A DNA stretch of 64,000 nucleotides from Apiosordaria backusii (GCA_030549205.1 JAUKTV010000001.1:2728001-2792000), one strand, 5' to 3'; counted from the stretch's first letter, positions 1 to 12,676 are shown. A program made the numbers and translations. The notes: a model not told the origin generated them from the letters alone.

Positions 1-1950
1 CACCACCCCCAAAGACCTTGCCGGGACTGGTGCTAGAACCACCTAAACCTGACTGGCCAAACGCTGGTGCTGCAGAGGCCGTTGACCCTGTGGCCCATGG
101 GGAGGGCTTAGCTGCTCCCATTCCGAGGAGCGAGGACTGGCCAAACGCAGGAGCAGCTGGCTGACCAAACGTGGGGGCACCAAACGCGGGTGCAGCAGCA
201 GCTGGTTTGCTACCAAACGTGCTGGAGCCAAACGCTGGGGCGGCAGACGTACCTGATGCGGCTGCCCAAGGCGAGGGTTTAGCTCCCAAGGCCGAGGAAC
301 CACCGAACGCGGGAGCCGGAGAGGACGGAGCTCCGAACGCTGGAGCAGTAGGAGAGGGTTTACCAAAGGCACCGACTCCAGGGCTGGCGAGGGAAGGAGA
401 CCCGAAGGCAGAGATCCCGGAACTAGCTGGGGCCGCTGGCGTGATAGCCTGAGCGGCAGAGCCTGCTACGATACCCGGATAGGTTGTCCCTCCCCGAATG
501 GATTCGTTATAGACAACCCACCAAGACACGAGCACACCTTCGTTATTGAGCACCCACAGCCCTGGAAGAGGTCCGGGCGAATGTTCAATCTCGTCTGTAG
601 GAATGGGCTTAAACACCTTATCCTTGCTGGAAAGGTCGATGGCTGCTCCGATAGGAGATGTATCAGTCAGATCCTCGCCCATAGGAAGCTGGGCACGCTT
701 AGAATCGTCAGCAAACTCGGTTGTGGTAAACACGTTCGTGATCTTGTCCACATCCTTGTCTTGTGCCAAGGGGGCCTTGGAACGTGTCAGCAAGCCAATG
801 CCTTCATTGGCTGTCGATGCAACCAGGAGGAGCTCGTCGAGATTTGGGGGAAAGTCCTTGAGTCTGAGGATAGTGTGATGCGGTGTCTTATCGGACCCGA
901 AAGGCTCAACCGGGTCAGTGATCTTCTGGTATGTGAATGTTGGGGTTCCTCCTGGTGGTTGATGGCGGGTAATTAGGTTGAAGACAGATGGATCTTGGCC
1001 ATTTGTCTGGTTGTAGACGGCGAGGAACACGTGGTTCTCAATCCAGGCCAACGAGGCGACATGATAATCTCCCACACTTGGGGACTTGGGAATATGCGCC
1101 TTCTCTACACCCTCGGGCGTCATTTGGTAAATGGAGCCATCCGCCATGCCAGCGACAAGCTGCTTGCCCTTTGTGCTCCATGAGACACAAGTAACTTGGG
1201 TACGCAGCACTGGCCCAGTGGCACCATTAACAAGCTTCTTCTCCGCCAGATTCGCCATCAAAAGATTCCCCTTGTCAGTCACAATGGCGACCAGATTGGA
1301 AAAATCTGGTGAAGGATTTGGGACCAAAGCTCGGAGAGATTCCGAATTCGTGGGTATTTCGAAAGCTGATTGCGTGCCTCCTTGCGTCAGCGCATCGGTA
1401 TTGTAGACAGCAAGACCACCCCCCGTCTCGGCGGAAAGAATGAGAAACTGTTCATCCACCGTAAAAGCTAGTTGCGAGATCCTAATAGGAAGTGGCACCT
1501 TTGCCTGGGGTGTGAACGGTCGCACGTCGTTTTCGCCATCCTTTGGGGCCTCGAAGGCTTTCCGTACGGACCCGGTGGTAGCAATGTGTACCGCATCTGG
1601 GCTGGCAGCAGCGACCAGGCCCTTTCGAGGGGCAATGCTAAGGAGGGATGCGGTCGGGGCTGGGGGAGGTTGCCATTTTGAGGTCAACTGGACCTTTGCA
1701 TCGCCGGCAATAGAGAGAAATCCAAGACCCTGCGCATAACCATTAGCGCTGTGTTTCAGGGTGAACTAAGCTGTTCTTCATTGTGCATCAATCTTACCTC
1801 TGTCTGGATGACTTCGAGATCGCTTCCCTGCGTCAGTCCCCCTACCCCGCCGGCGGAAGCGCCCATCATGGCATTGCTCGCGTTCCCAAAGCTGAAAGCC
1901 ATGACTGTAGCTGCAATGCGGCCGCCCGTAGACCGAGGACTTGAGCTCAA
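1..1950 (-). CDS. NUP159: Nup159/NUP214-like FG nucleoporin (3' end cut by window edge)
   Basis: This is a cytoplasmic-side nuclear pore protein. In the family, the N-terminal beta-propeller recruits the mRNA-export helicase Dbp5 and the FG repeats bind transport receptors. Exons are 1798..1950 and 1..1729; the 68-nt intron has a GTAAGA donor, and splicing gives ...IQTE-GLGFLSIAGDAK. About 627 residues are visible. Residues of roughly 35-450 form the propeller-like region (ASLLSIAPRKGLVAAA is typical of the family). From about residue 485 an FG domain begins, with many AFG/TFG units spaced by Ala-Pro-Ser linkers (AFGSPS, AFGAPS, PAFGQSS), still open at base 1. The C-terminal coiled coil lies outside the window. 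The start is the first ATG, followed by a short FG-containing leader. The gene is divergent from PUP1. The family call rests on motif recall. Confidence 0.88.
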
Positions 1951-2738
1951 AGTCTAGCTTAATTCATCAGCGGGTAATGTGTCCCAGGCTCGAGAGCGAA
2001 TCGAGGCAAGGCGGTATCGCGATCGGGCAGCGAGCCTGTGTGGTCGTCGAGCGAAAGGAATTGGTAGTCGTAAAATAGCAATAATTTGCGCGTGTCTCTC
2101 TGATGATGGGTATTACGTCGACCGAAAAGAGCTGTTTGTTTGTAGTGTTTTTGTTTCCAGAAGGGGGTTGGGACTGCAGTTTCTTTGTGCAAGTCGAAAG
2201 TCAACACCAGCTCAAAGAAATGGTGAACGACGCGCCAATGAGCGACTGATCCACGATTTTTCTGCCTGCCGTGCCTGCCATGCCAACCCGAGAGCACACC
2301 CCTGCAATCTTGAATGCCTTCCCAGCTTTGGTTAGCGCCTGTCACGTGTGGGGGGAGCTTGGGCCAGCATCGAGGTCCCGCTGTGGAGTCAGGCAGCACC
2401 CTGTAGCGCGCGTCAGTCGAAGCTCAACGACCACTGTATCGCTCGCCTGAACGCCCGCCAACATCCTGCTAACCTTTCTACAACTTCAACACGCCGTCAC
2501 CGACAAGTAGGAAAGCCACAGACTTTGAAGTCTGTTCATATCAAGCCTTCCCGTGTCACTGTCGCCCACAAACCCCGCATTCTCGAATTGCGGCTGCTAC
2601 TGGAGGCGTTGCGGTTCGATCCTCGTCATCAGCTCTTCAACGACCTCCATCGAGAACCACCATCCCACGAACATACCCCCACAATCGAACTTGGATACCA
2701 CCAGCCGCCGACACTAAAGACCGGATAAACAACACACC
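1951..2738. promoter_or_regulatory. Shared divergent promoter of NUP159 and PUP1
   Basis: A 788-bp head-to-head intergenic region. It holds a CCAAT pentamer near 2233. I see no consensus proteasome-control element (GGTGGCAAA) in either orientation. The last roughly 300 bp are pyrimidine- and CA-rich and are probably the PUP1 leader. The short ORFs here are not credible genes. Confidence 0.5.
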
Positions 2739-3624
2739 ATGCCTGGTTTCGATTTCTCAAATTACAACCGCAATGCGGCCCTCCACGCCCGCGGCGTGCC
2801 CCTCCCCAAGGCAACCAGCACAGGTACAACCATCGTGGGATGCATATACGACGGTGGTGTAGTGGTATGTAGTCCTTCCATATCCCTATCCCATGCAAAC
2901 CTATTTTAACTCCCTACCCCTATAGATCGCCGCCGATACCCGTGCCACCTCCGGCCCCATCGTCGCCGACAAGAACTGCGAAAAGCTCCATTACATCTCC
3001 TCCAACATCTGGTGCGCCGGCGCCGGTACCGCCGCCGACACCGAGTTCACCACGGCCCTCATCTCCTCCCAGCTCGAGCTCCATTCCCTCTCCACCGGCC
3101 GCAAGCCCCGCGTGGTAACCTGCATGACCATGCTCAAGCAGCACCTCTTCCGCTACCAAGGCCACATCGGCGCCTACCTCGTCGTCGCCGGCGTCGACCC
3201 CACCGGCACTCACCTCTTCACCGTCCACGCCCACGGCTCCACCGACAAGCTTCCCTATGTCACCATGGGCTCCGGTTCGCTCGCCGCCATGTCCGTCTTT
3301 GAGACGCAGTGGAAGGCCAAGCTGACCCAGGACGAGGCTGTGAAGCTCTGCGCGGATGCCATCGAGGCCGGTATCTGGAACGATTTGGGTTCGGGTAGCA
3401 ACGTTGATGTGGCGATCATCACCCCGGAGAAGACGATCCTGAAGAGGAACTACATCAAGCCGAATGAGAGGACGCAGAAGCTGAAGAGCTATGTCTTCCC
3501 CAAGGGAACTACGGCGGTGCTGAACGAGAAGATTACGATTCGGAAGCAGGATATTGGGAATTTTGTTAGTATCTCGGATTTGACGGAGGCGGAGACGGGT
3601 GATAAGATGGAGGTTGACACATAA
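2739..3624 (+). CDS. PUP1: 20S proteasome beta-2 subunit (trypsin-like)
   Basis: Catalytic beta-2 subunit of the 20S proteasome core, an N-terminal-threonine hydrolase with trypsin-like specificity. Exons are 2739..2864 and 2926..3624, with a 61-nt intron (GTATGT donor, TATAG acceptor) in phase 0, giving 274 aa. The propeptide is about 29 residues; the processing site STG/TTIVG predicts mature Thr30. Other family hallmarks seen are IAADTRAT, the GAGTAADTE helix, YQGHIGAYL, GSGSLAAM and GIWNDLGSGSNVDV. The long C-terminal arm characteristic of beta-2, which wraps around beta-3, is present after residue 220. Codon use is strongly C-ending in exon 2, as expected for a highly expressed gene. Nothing appears damaged. 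Confidence 0.97.
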
Positions 3625-5642
3625 GGTGTGGGGTCACTGGGCAATAGATGATGTTAAACTAAGCAGTATTGATGTTTATGAAATTGAGAGCAGGCGTGGG
3701 CAAATAACTAATAGACCGCGAGATGAAATGGTTTAGGTGATGCTCTGAATGTAGAAGGCCTAGGTTTAAATGTGAAACCTTTGTAACATACTATACAACG
3801 CTATCAGTTATACTATAGCACAACACATCTGATTATGTCTGCTTTTTGCCTAGGAAGTTTCAGCCAGGGCATTATCTTGAGGCTGTGCCATAGCTATCCT
3901 GCTCTTGCTGAAGCTCTTACTCGTAGAGCTCCATATCAGAAACTGACCATCCATATCAGGTTAAGTAAGCTTATACAAAAAACAAAGTATCGGACCTCCC
4001 AACATCATTATATTGTGGCTACCTACCTACTTACCCTCGGAGTTGTCTGCCGTCAACCCAATTCGAAAAGTCTGGAATGGACGGCTGGTTGCTCCTTTGT
4101 TCTCGCTCCCTTCTTGTAATGGGGATATCATTGAGAAAATTCCAGAGAAGTAGGAACCCGAGGATGCTTTGGGGAAGGGGTGGGATGCTGCAATTGGTAT
4201 AAGGGGACCGGCTTCTATACTTTACGAATTCACACACCTACCTAACAGAGAAGTAGGCATACCTACCTAGCCGGGGTACAACCGACGTGTTCGGCTCGCG
4301 GCTGGGTGGGTGCCGAACGCTTCTGCTTCTTTTATATCTTTTGATCTTGTTAAAAACGTGCCTGCTTTTCGAAGTTTTTTCTCGGGCCAGGAAAGGTTGC
4401 CTGGGCGGTTTGGCACTTCTCGGGACTCGTATGAGTTTCAATGGTCATAGTATCTTTATTGAGGACAAGACTTCATCTCCCCGGAACATTATGGGAGTTC
4501 ATATGAAGTAGGTAGCCGAGTGCGAACAGGGGTTTTTGAATCTTTCTAGTAGGCTGGTATACAAATACACGCCGACGGCACAATAACTTAGGTCTCTCTT
4601 CTCTCCCAAAACCAGAATGAGAAGCCTGTCATAAACCCCCTTCTGCTGGCCTTTTTTTGAAAGCTAGTTTCACACACGTTTACTCAAGGGTTTTGCGAGG
4701 CTTGAGTGCCGATCTGGTCTAAAATTTTGGTTTCTGTCTTTTCAACGCGGTAGTCGTCCCTTTGTGGTGGCGGCTTTGCTGGTGACAGAAACGAGCGATG
4801 TGAAAGGGGGGCTTGGAGGTACCTTCGGGGTGCATGATAGTGTGGTGTCGTATGCAAGCTAATAGTCTCATCATTTGGCGAGATTACTCTCGAGCTCATG
4901 TTGGAAGAAGCAAAGCAACTGTTGTGAAAAAATATCTTCAATCCTTTCTTGAACCTCCAGGGTCTTAGTCCCTGTTTAGCTTCTTCTATTTGACAACAAC
5001 TCTGTGTCTCAACTCGTAGATATCTACAACTCGCGCTGATCAACAACAACATATCTACAGATAACAACAACAAAAACACAGAGAAGACTACGATTAGATT
5101 CACACGCCCATCTTTCCTCTTCTGCCTTCCTATGTCCCCCCCTCCTACTCTCAAAATTTTCAAAATCCAGTCTCCTTCCCATCATATCTCCACCCACCAA
5201 AAGAAACCAAACATAGTACCAGGTAAATAAATAACTTCGAAAGGAAAGAAAAGGTACAAATCCCAGCAAGATCCAGCAAGATCTGTTTTGTTGAAATATC
5301 AAAAGGAACCCCGAGAATAGAAGGAGAAGCGAAATCCCTAAAACCCAGTGCACGCTGCTTTTTGGATGCACAACGAAGACGAAAGTAAAATCTTGAAAGA
5401 AACACAAACGCCTGTGTTGTAAAACTTCCCGGTGAATTCCAGAAAAACAAAGCTGCTGGGGGTATGAGTGATGATGACGGATGATGACTGAAACTGTAAC
5501 AAAAGAAAACCAAGAAAAAATGCAGTGTTAAGAAAATGCTGTCTTGTATAGGGGTTGTCGTAATCGTCAGGATATGCTGCAGAAGAAAAGCCGAGGGTTG
5601 GGGTTGTTGCATGGTTGTATGGTGGCAGATGATAGCAAGAGA
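3625..5642. other. Convergent 3' intergenic region, no gene seen
   Basis: About 2 kb between the 3' ends of PUP1 and the Nif1-like gene. The sequence is AT-richer than the genes. Several short TACCTACC/GTAGGTAG motifs occur near 4020, 4226-4268 and 4508. An A/T-rich stretch at about 4930-5540 probably includes the Nif1-like 3' UTR. Open frames here have biased, low-complexity translations and no recognisable domain. Confidence 0.55.
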
Positions 5643-7903
5643 TCATTGCGTCTTTCTGCTGAAGATGCTCTTTCTGGATTTGGACTTTGACCGCGCCTTC
5701 TTGTCCTTTTCGGGGTCGTCGGCATATTTTGGTTTGTGAATCCTGTAGAGGTGTGAGATGGAGTAACCTCCAGAAGATGAGATGCGACAGAACATACCAG
5801 CTATTTCCAACCATGCTCATTCCCTTCGACTCGGCTTCTCGGTAGAGTTTGGCGCTCTTCTTCAAGTTCTTCTTGCAGCCAATACCCTGGGCGTAGCAGA
5901 ATCCAGCCTCAGCAAGCGCATCGACATCGCCCCAAGCTAGAAGGTAATTGTCAGTACTAAAACCAAAAGCAATACATTCATGAGCGGCAAATCTCACCTC
6001 CAGCAGTCTCGAAACACTTCAACGCCAACACCTTGTCTTGCTCAATCCCCCACCCGTTCATATGGCTGACACCCAGTTCATATATACTGAGCGCCAACTG
6101 GGCACGATGTGTCTTCCGCTCCGTCACATCCACATGCTTTCCCTCCTTGGCATGCTCTTCGTCCTCCTTGATTTCCAAATTTGCTGAATCCATCGCTTTC
6201 CGCAACCACTCTACTCCTTCACGAGGGTTCGGTCGCATGCCCCAGCCATGACGGCAGGCCAAAGCATAAAGCAGCATGCCAGTAGGATGGCCCTGCTTTG
6301 CTGCGTGCCGTAAGTGCCACGCCGACTCTGGCAGTGAGCCGTCCTGGTGAAGAGCAATGGCCTTGTTAACGTGCTCCTCAGCCGTAAGATCAGCCATCGT
6401 TGGCGGGTTTGCCTGTATAGGGCGCCCAGCCTTGATTGTGCTTGCCGAATCACTTGTATCGTTCGACATTATCGATCTGCCCGCGGCAGCGTCATGCAGA
6501 TGTGAGACTGGCGCACGACCCCGCTGGGATTCTCCAGATACACGGGCACTTTCCGTTGACGGTCTGCCCAAAGGAGGAAAAGGCTCTGGGCCAGACCTAA
6601 ATATCTCGGTACTGAGCTTGCTACGCTCATGAGATGGCCGAGAATTTATCTCGGGAGGACTTTGCAGCCCAGCTGAGCTCGATGGCCTGCTAGGCGGTGA
6701 TGGTGGTGGTTGGCCGTGATTTTCAAAACTGTTCGGGGGAGAGCCAACTGGCTGTTCCCAAGAAAACCTCGCAGGCGTTTTCATGTCCGGCAAAATAACC
6801 GAATTCCTCTGCAGGGCCTTACCCCGAGGCAGAACAAATACATCCTCCTTGGGCGTCGACTCGGGGAGGGCTTCGCTGCTCATGCTAACAGGCGTATGGG
6901 CAGCATCATCGGTAGTGAGCATGAACGAAGTGTGGCTGTCAGATGATGCTTGTCTTGCCGGCGGATCTAATGTTGGGGTACCAGCTCTGCTGAGCGGCCT
7001 AGAAAAGTTGAACGACGGTCGCGGCAATGCAGAGATATCTGAACTGATGGAAGGCGACCTCTGGTATGGCGCAAATCCGGGGGACAGAACACCACTGCTA
7101 GTTGAGAACTTGCGAGACCCCTGGGAGTGAAATGATGTGCTCATTGGGGTGCTGAATCCCTCATCGTCCGCCGACGAGTCATGGGAGGACATCAGACTCG
7201 AGGAGCGCTTAGTGAATAGAGGCCGAGGAGGAACGAGTCCCCCCGCCTCGTGGGAGGTTGTCTTAGAGATCCTCTCGGGAGAGCTGGTGATCGAGCGAGT
7301 AGGTGTCGATGCTGGAAGTGGTATGCTCTCCTGCGTTACCGTCCTCGTCAGTTTGGCAGGGGCAGCCGTAGCATCCATTGGGCCTGGGGAATGTTCCCTT
7401 CGAGCTCCCACTCCAAAGTAGTTGTCTCGGTCCTGCTCCGGTTCCGTTTCCTTCTGAGAATCCAGATTCGGTGGTAGTGTTGGTACTGGGACATTCTGTT
7501 CAGGTGTTGGTGGAATACGACTCATCCGGGGATGCACTGATACGGGCCGGTTGTTGATATCGGTTTCCACCTCAGGTCTAAATCCAGAGCCTGCGCTGTG
7601 CTGTGCAGTGAAGTCGTCCTCGGAGGCTGAGTCGTGCGACAGTGATCGAAAGTACTCTGATCTTCCTTGCAGAATCAACGGGCTCTCGGTGGTCAACGGC
7701 GGTAGTCTGCTCATGCGTCGCCCTGATTTCGCACTTTCTTGCAGCTGCTTTGCCAGCAGACGGCTCTGTAACGCGAAGGCATCGAGAGGTGAGAGTTCCG
7801 GCGGTGCTTCGCCAGCAATATGGAGGCGAGGGGATCGTAGTGGGCGTCCAACCGAGGCAGAGGATTTCGACCTCACGTCGATAAAGTCAGGTCTATTCGC
7901 CAT
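5643..7903 (-). CDS. Sel1-repeat protein, Nif1/DSF2-like
   Basis: Large disordered regulator with C-terminal Sel1 (SLR/TPR-like) repeats. It resembles the fission yeast mitotic inhibitor Nif1 and budding yeast Dsf2, so a role in polarity or cell-cycle signalling is inferred by family only. Exons are 5998..7903, 5798..5936 and 5643..5742, with introns of 61 and 55 nt, giving 714 aa. Residues 1-490 are Ser/Pro-rich and low in order. From about residue 505, Sel1 units can be read: AEEHVNKAIALHQDG, AAKQGHPTGMLLYALAC, and AQLALSIYELGVSHMNGWG, then ALAEAGFCYAQGIGCKKN across the second junction. The extreme C-terminus is Lys/Arg/Ser-rich (KARSKSKSRKS). The downstream exons are needed to complete the last repeat. 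Confidence 0.85.
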
Positions 7904-10900
7904 CGTGATGTTGTGATGCAGACTGTTTCCTACGATGCTTCATACGTTGTTGTAGTGTTTGCTTCGAAATATCTGCTAGGTAATGTGTGGCGGCCCAGTG
8001 AGGGGTTCCTCTTCAACGCAACTCCTCCACTAATACCTGGGGTTCGGAGATCGGCCCTGGGCAAGACGTCAGGGGCAAGAGTGTCGACGGAATACCGAGA
8101 CGTCGAGCTGAAAGCGCATAAACTATGAGGTCAACTCTGGCGGATTCAGGCCACCGAACCAGCAAACGAAGTGTGGCGTGCGACTCGAACCATGCGGGAT
8201 CGACCTAAAGATGCGCGAGTATTTGGTGGCTTGGAGACTGGTGAACCGCGATCGGGAGGGCTGTCGGTTCGCGTACGAGAGGGCAGCGTCAAATGTAAAG
8301 ATGCGGATATATTGGCAGTAACGTAAGATCCTGATTCCTCTCTCGAAACAGCGTCGAGTTTTTTGAGGGGTGCAGCGGGTGAGGGTTGTCGTTTCAAGGG
8401 CAAAGCCGGTATTGTCGCTGGGGTGGGCGGCGCATTCAGAGACACGAACTGCGGGCGGGCGAGCAGCCGGTAAAAGAACCACTCGAGTTTCGGATGGAAG
8501 TATAGGTAGTAAAGAAGAAAAAGCAACAAATCGACAATGCACAAATGGCGGCAACGAACGGATGGGGTAGAGCGAGTGCGGGAACTGGAAACGAGAGTAG
8601 GCAGACGGTAGATAGATAGGTATCGCTGGGTTTCACAACACCACAGGTCGAAGGAAGATGAGAGACGGGAATTCTCACAGTGAAGACAGAAAGAAGCGTC
8701 ACGTCGGTTGCGTTCGCAGGCCGAGGAAGGGGGATGGCCAGGGGATGAACGGGGAAGCGGGTCCCTAACGGAAAGCCAACTTGCGAAGGAAGCCAATTGC
8801 CCACATGAATTTGCTTCTAGTGCAAATGGTTCCAATTATGGTCGGGCTAGCACTGATGCAGTTAGACCGCGTGCGGGTGTCCCTGGGCTCAGACGGCAAC
8901 AGCGTAACGGTGCTGCGGTGCGGTGCTGCGGTGCGATACTGCCCAGGGCATTCCCTGGCCGAAGAGACAGCGAAAAATATGGGGTGCAGACCGCGCTTTT
9001 CCCCTTTTTTCCAGAACATCTTCTGGCGTTTCTCTGCCTTCACCTCAACAATGCGTATTCCACCACAAAGCCTCACCGGCCTATCCGTACTGGTTGCGCC
9101 ATTCGGGGCGTAACATAAGGACTTCGCCTCGATGTGAGTGCCGAACATGCAGGCAGTTCCAGGTTGGCCATCAGCTTCAACGACGTCATTGTATGGAAAG
9201 CCTCCGTGACGGAAAATACTGGACTCAATCTTGTTGATGCAAGTAACCCGGTGCTATTTTCCAGAGTCTAAGAATACTCCGAGACCCAGTGCCCCTCCGT
9301 GGATATTGCACCGTATTTCATTTTCATCTGAACGGCCCCGGATTGCCATTTGAGACGAATTGCATTTGGATCCGTTTGGGGTCGCGACGGTCGGTGCCGC
9401 AGGATCTGGACCCTTAGCATGCATGCACCACCACGGCACAAGCAGGGACTGCGCCTGGTCTCGTGCTACGAAACATGTCGAGATCGCAGATTGAAAGTCT
9501 GGAACTGTTTCTGAGATTTCTGAGATCTCTACCTCCGTACTCTCTAGAAACTCGACGATTCCTTCCATGACAGGGCCTCCAGGGCCCATGGAAAACAAAT
9601 TGTAGCGTAGATCCATCGATCACTTTGACAAGCTTTTTGAACAGGGCCAAAATGACCACGGCCACAGCTTGCCGAGATGGTCTGGGTCCGCTGGGGGCCT
9701 GTTCCGTGGGTCTTGATCCAAGCTAGCGTCCAATGATTTATTCCATTGAAATTCTGAGAGTCTGGATCTCTGCTCTGCTCGCTGCATATGCCGATGTTCC
9801 ATCCTTGCTTAAGAAACGGAGCCATCCCAAACCAAAAACAAAAACACACAAAAAAACGGCTGGGCCAGGCTCCTGCAGTCAAAATAATAATCAAATGGCA
9901 CAGATTCCGAGTGAGGGGAACATCACGAACTGCGTGTGGTCCACACCAAAAATTACCTAATAAGGACTGAGACACCCCGGCCAGCCAATCACAGAAGGAA
10001 TATTCATGATACTTTCATGTCTCAGACCTGGCTTAAAGCTGGGCTCACGTAGACCTCACCTGAACTTGTGAGCCTCCCTTCCGGTCTCTTGGATCTTGTC
10101 AAAAGAAAGGAATTCATGAGCAGGGATTCTCCACGATCACCAGTTACACACACCTCGCACTGCAGCAGCTCATCAGGTACACTGGCCGGCCGCCAAAGCG
10201 ACCGAAGCGATTCCGTGACCTGCGACCTGCATGCATAAGCGCAAACCACCACTTGGGAGCGGCAAGTCATTTGGTGGCTTTTTTGGAACGAACGGTCGTC
10301 TGAATCATTTGAGGGCAAAGAGCCATTGGCCAATGAGATGTTTGCCATCCATCATACATTTTGCCTGCTATGACAAGACTGACTTCATCACTCTTTCGTA
10401 TACCTACTCCAGACCTTCCACTAGCGAAAACACGAAGTCAACTCAACCGGGCAAGCTCGAAGCTTCACGCCACGTCCGTATTTCTCCTCTCCACCGAGTC
10501 AGGTCGTGTATACCGTCGAGGAGCTGTCCTACATGACCGGTCATATCCCTCCACTATCCCTTGCCTCGTCGGTTTTTTCCCCATGATGTCTGTGTAAGCG
10601 AGACAAGATATCTGAGATTGTCTCTCATTCAGCCTCCTCTGGTGGCGGCACTCGTCGCAGTTAAAACAGAAAAGTAACACAATAATGTCAAAAATTCGCT
10701 CGAGCACCACAGTCAGTCAGCTCATGAACCGGTCCCACAAGACGCAAGACACAACCATGGGTCTGTTCTTTTTGGCCGGCGCCACCTCGTGATGGACTTG
10801 TTGTGGTACCGGAGAACGTGATCAGGTTTGTAGACCCTACAGACGAAAAGAAAGGGACTGGTATATACCCAACCTGCCACAGACCCTGGCACCTTTAGAA

Positions 10901-11203
10901 TACCTCTGCCAACTGTTAAATAGATGCGTTCCTAGAAAATCGGAATCCCTAACAAGCAATCTCTCTAGGCCTGCCAATTCTCTTCTGACGGCTATGGGCT
11001 ATCTTTTGACCTCTATCAAACTCTCGTTGGAGGCCCATTCTACATTTGAAGAGACCTGTCTGGCATTTCAAGAGGCGTGATTTGCATATTCACCATGCGT
11101 TAAGTCTGATTTGTAGCACCTGTCCTCATTTTGCCCACGACATACCAAGGTCGTGTTCGGACACTTAAGGAGAGTTCCCTGTAGTAACCCCTCTCCTGTC
11201 TTC
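7904..11203. other. Long intergenic region upstream of the Nif1-like gene
   Basis: About 3.3 kb without a convincing gene. It probably contains the promoter and long leader of the Nif1-like gene. A perfect 13-bp tandem duplication (ggtgctgcggtgc, two copies) lies at 8909-8934. A minus-strand frame at 9254-9616 (120 codons) shows no domain or signal peptide and was not called. Confidence 0.5.
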
Positions 11204-11338
11204 CGCTTGCCCACGATACCTTCTTATCGAAGTTCAGATAATAAGACCCGCTTGCTCACAATACCTAGGCCGCTTGCTCGCGATACCTTGTATTGAAGTT
11301 TGGATGAAGTTTGGATGGAGTCTAGATGAAGCTAAGAT
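11204..11338. repeat. Degenerate tandem repeats (CGCTTGC units, then 11-bp units)
   Basis: Three related copies of CGCTTGCYCRCRATACCT start at 11204, 11249 and 11271. They are followed directly by four 11-bp units starting at 11295, 11306, 11317 and 11328 (gaagtttggat twice exactly, then two variants). The CGCTTGC copies differ by transitions (cacgata, cacaata, cgcgata), which would fit C-to-T type decay but is too little sequence to prove it. Confidence 0.75.
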
Positions 11339-11501
11339 GAAAATCAGTTGACCGTGTGCTGAGGAGACAAGAAGGGGCTTCTCCAAAAGGATGTCTCTAA
11401 TAAAATCACGTTCATTTACACAAAAGCCAGATACTCAGTTAGCCGGGTATATTAATTCTCAGTTTCTCGAACTCCTTAATGATGTACACCACTCCCAACA
11501 T

Positions 11502-11580
11502 CCCCCCCCCCCCCGGCTTTTTGGCTCCCAAGCCCAGAGCACGAAACTACTCATCCATACCCCCCCCCCCCCCCCCCCCC
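11502..11580. repeat. Two homopolymeric C tracts
   Basis: A run of 13 C at 11502-11514 and a run of 21 C at 11560-11580, separated by unique sequence. They lie just past the likely 3' end of the next minus-strand gene. Runs of this length are prone to sequencing and replication slippage, so their exact lengths are uncertain. Confidence 0.9.
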
Positions 11581-11596
11581 TTCACCCCCTAATCAA

Positions 11597-12659
11597 CTAA
11601 ACCCCCTCCTCCTTCCCCTTCCCCTTCTGCACCCTCCTCCTCCCCTCCTCCACCCTCTCATCCAAAAGCACCCTCATACACCCCAACACCAACTTCCTCA
11701 ACCCCCCCGCCTCCCCCCACTCCCCCACATCATCATCCCTCCTCCTCCCCCCCTATTCCCCCTCTTCTTGACTTTATACACCCCCCCTTCGGATCCATCA
11801 CCCGTCTCAGCAACTCCCTATCAATACTGCGCCCCAACCAAGCCCACATCCTCCCCACACCCCAAACCTGCCTCTCATACTCCCTCAGTTCCCCCTCATA
11901 CTCCCTTTTTACCCCCTCCCACCTCTCCCTCTCTCTCCTGGTCAACCTCTCCGTCCCCAGCACCCTCTCCCTCTCTCTACTCGGCAGCCCCCAAACAATC
12001 CTATACCCCCACCCCCACCCCTCCTCCCACCTCACGGCCCATGGGTCCCGTATAATCCTGTCAATCACCGATTTCTGTTCCTCAATCGTCAGCCGGTGGG
12101 AGAACAGCGCAGGGAAGCAATCCCATATCACGGGCGGGTTGGGGCGTGACAGTATAAAAAAGAATTTGCGGTCGTGAGCGCCTTTGATGTAAAAGGGGGA
12201 GTTGTGATGGCTGAGGCGCTTGACGGGGTCGAGGGAGGGGTGGAAGAGCTTGCCGAGGTCGGAGAATAGGGGGTTGAGAGAGAGGGCAGAGGCGGTGGAG
12301 AGGAGGGTTTGGAGCCAGGGGTGGAAGTTGGTGTGGTGGCGGAGGATGATTGTGGGTTGGGGGAGGGGGTCAGGATAGAATTTGCTGGGGGGAGGGGGAG
12401 AGGGTGTGGATAGGGGGAGGGTGGAAGGTTTGGCGGGGCAGGAGCAGGTTGTCATATCGCACTCGGTGCTGTCGTCGTGGTGGCTGTGGGGATGATTGCA
12501 CTCGGGGTTAGTGCCGCTGAGACTAGGGTGGCTTTCGTTGTTGTCGTCAGTAGCGGCGGCGGCGGCGGCGGCTGGGTAGTAGTCGTCGTTGTAAACGAAG
12601 CTCTTCAGGGCGCGCAAGACGCCCTCGATTTCCTCCTCTGGTAGGAACTCGACCGCCAT
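11597..12659 (-). CDS. Unrecognised protein; frame change near the 3' end
   Basis: I do not recognise this protein. A clean frame runs from ATG 12659 to a stop at 11733 (308 aa). It has an acidic start (MAVEFLPEEEIEGVLRALKS), an alanine run, a His/Cys-rich segment (about residues 50-75), a proline-rich linker, then a folded-looking C-terminal half rich in Trp and charged residues (HNSPFYIKGAHDRKFFF, PPVIWDCFPALF, DRIIRDPWAVRW). After residue 290 the minus strand changes frame: another frame coding DDDVGEWGEAGGLRKL...VLLDERVEEGRRR reads on to a stop at 11597-11599 and looks like the real C-terminus. Either a short intron ending at an AATAG around 11765, or an indel in one of the poly-G runs, links them. 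The end given assumes that linkage. The gene is compositionally C-rich on the plus strand. Confidence 0.6.
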
Positions 12660-12676
12660 GATGAAAAATTGGTGAT

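Noticed and set aside
2575..2640. tRNA-like T-loop (GGTTCGATCC)
   Set aside because: The flanking bases do not form a T stem and no D arm or acceptor stem can be drawn; it lies in the PUP1 leader.
8146..8835. 229-codon minus-strand frame upstream of the Nif1-like gene
   Set aside because: Ser/Arg/Cys-rich, random-looking translation with no conserved motif; it overlaps several other equally long frames.
9254..9616. 120-codon minus-strand frame
   Set aside because: It is the best-looking frame in this gap, but has no signal peptide, domain or supporting splice structure.
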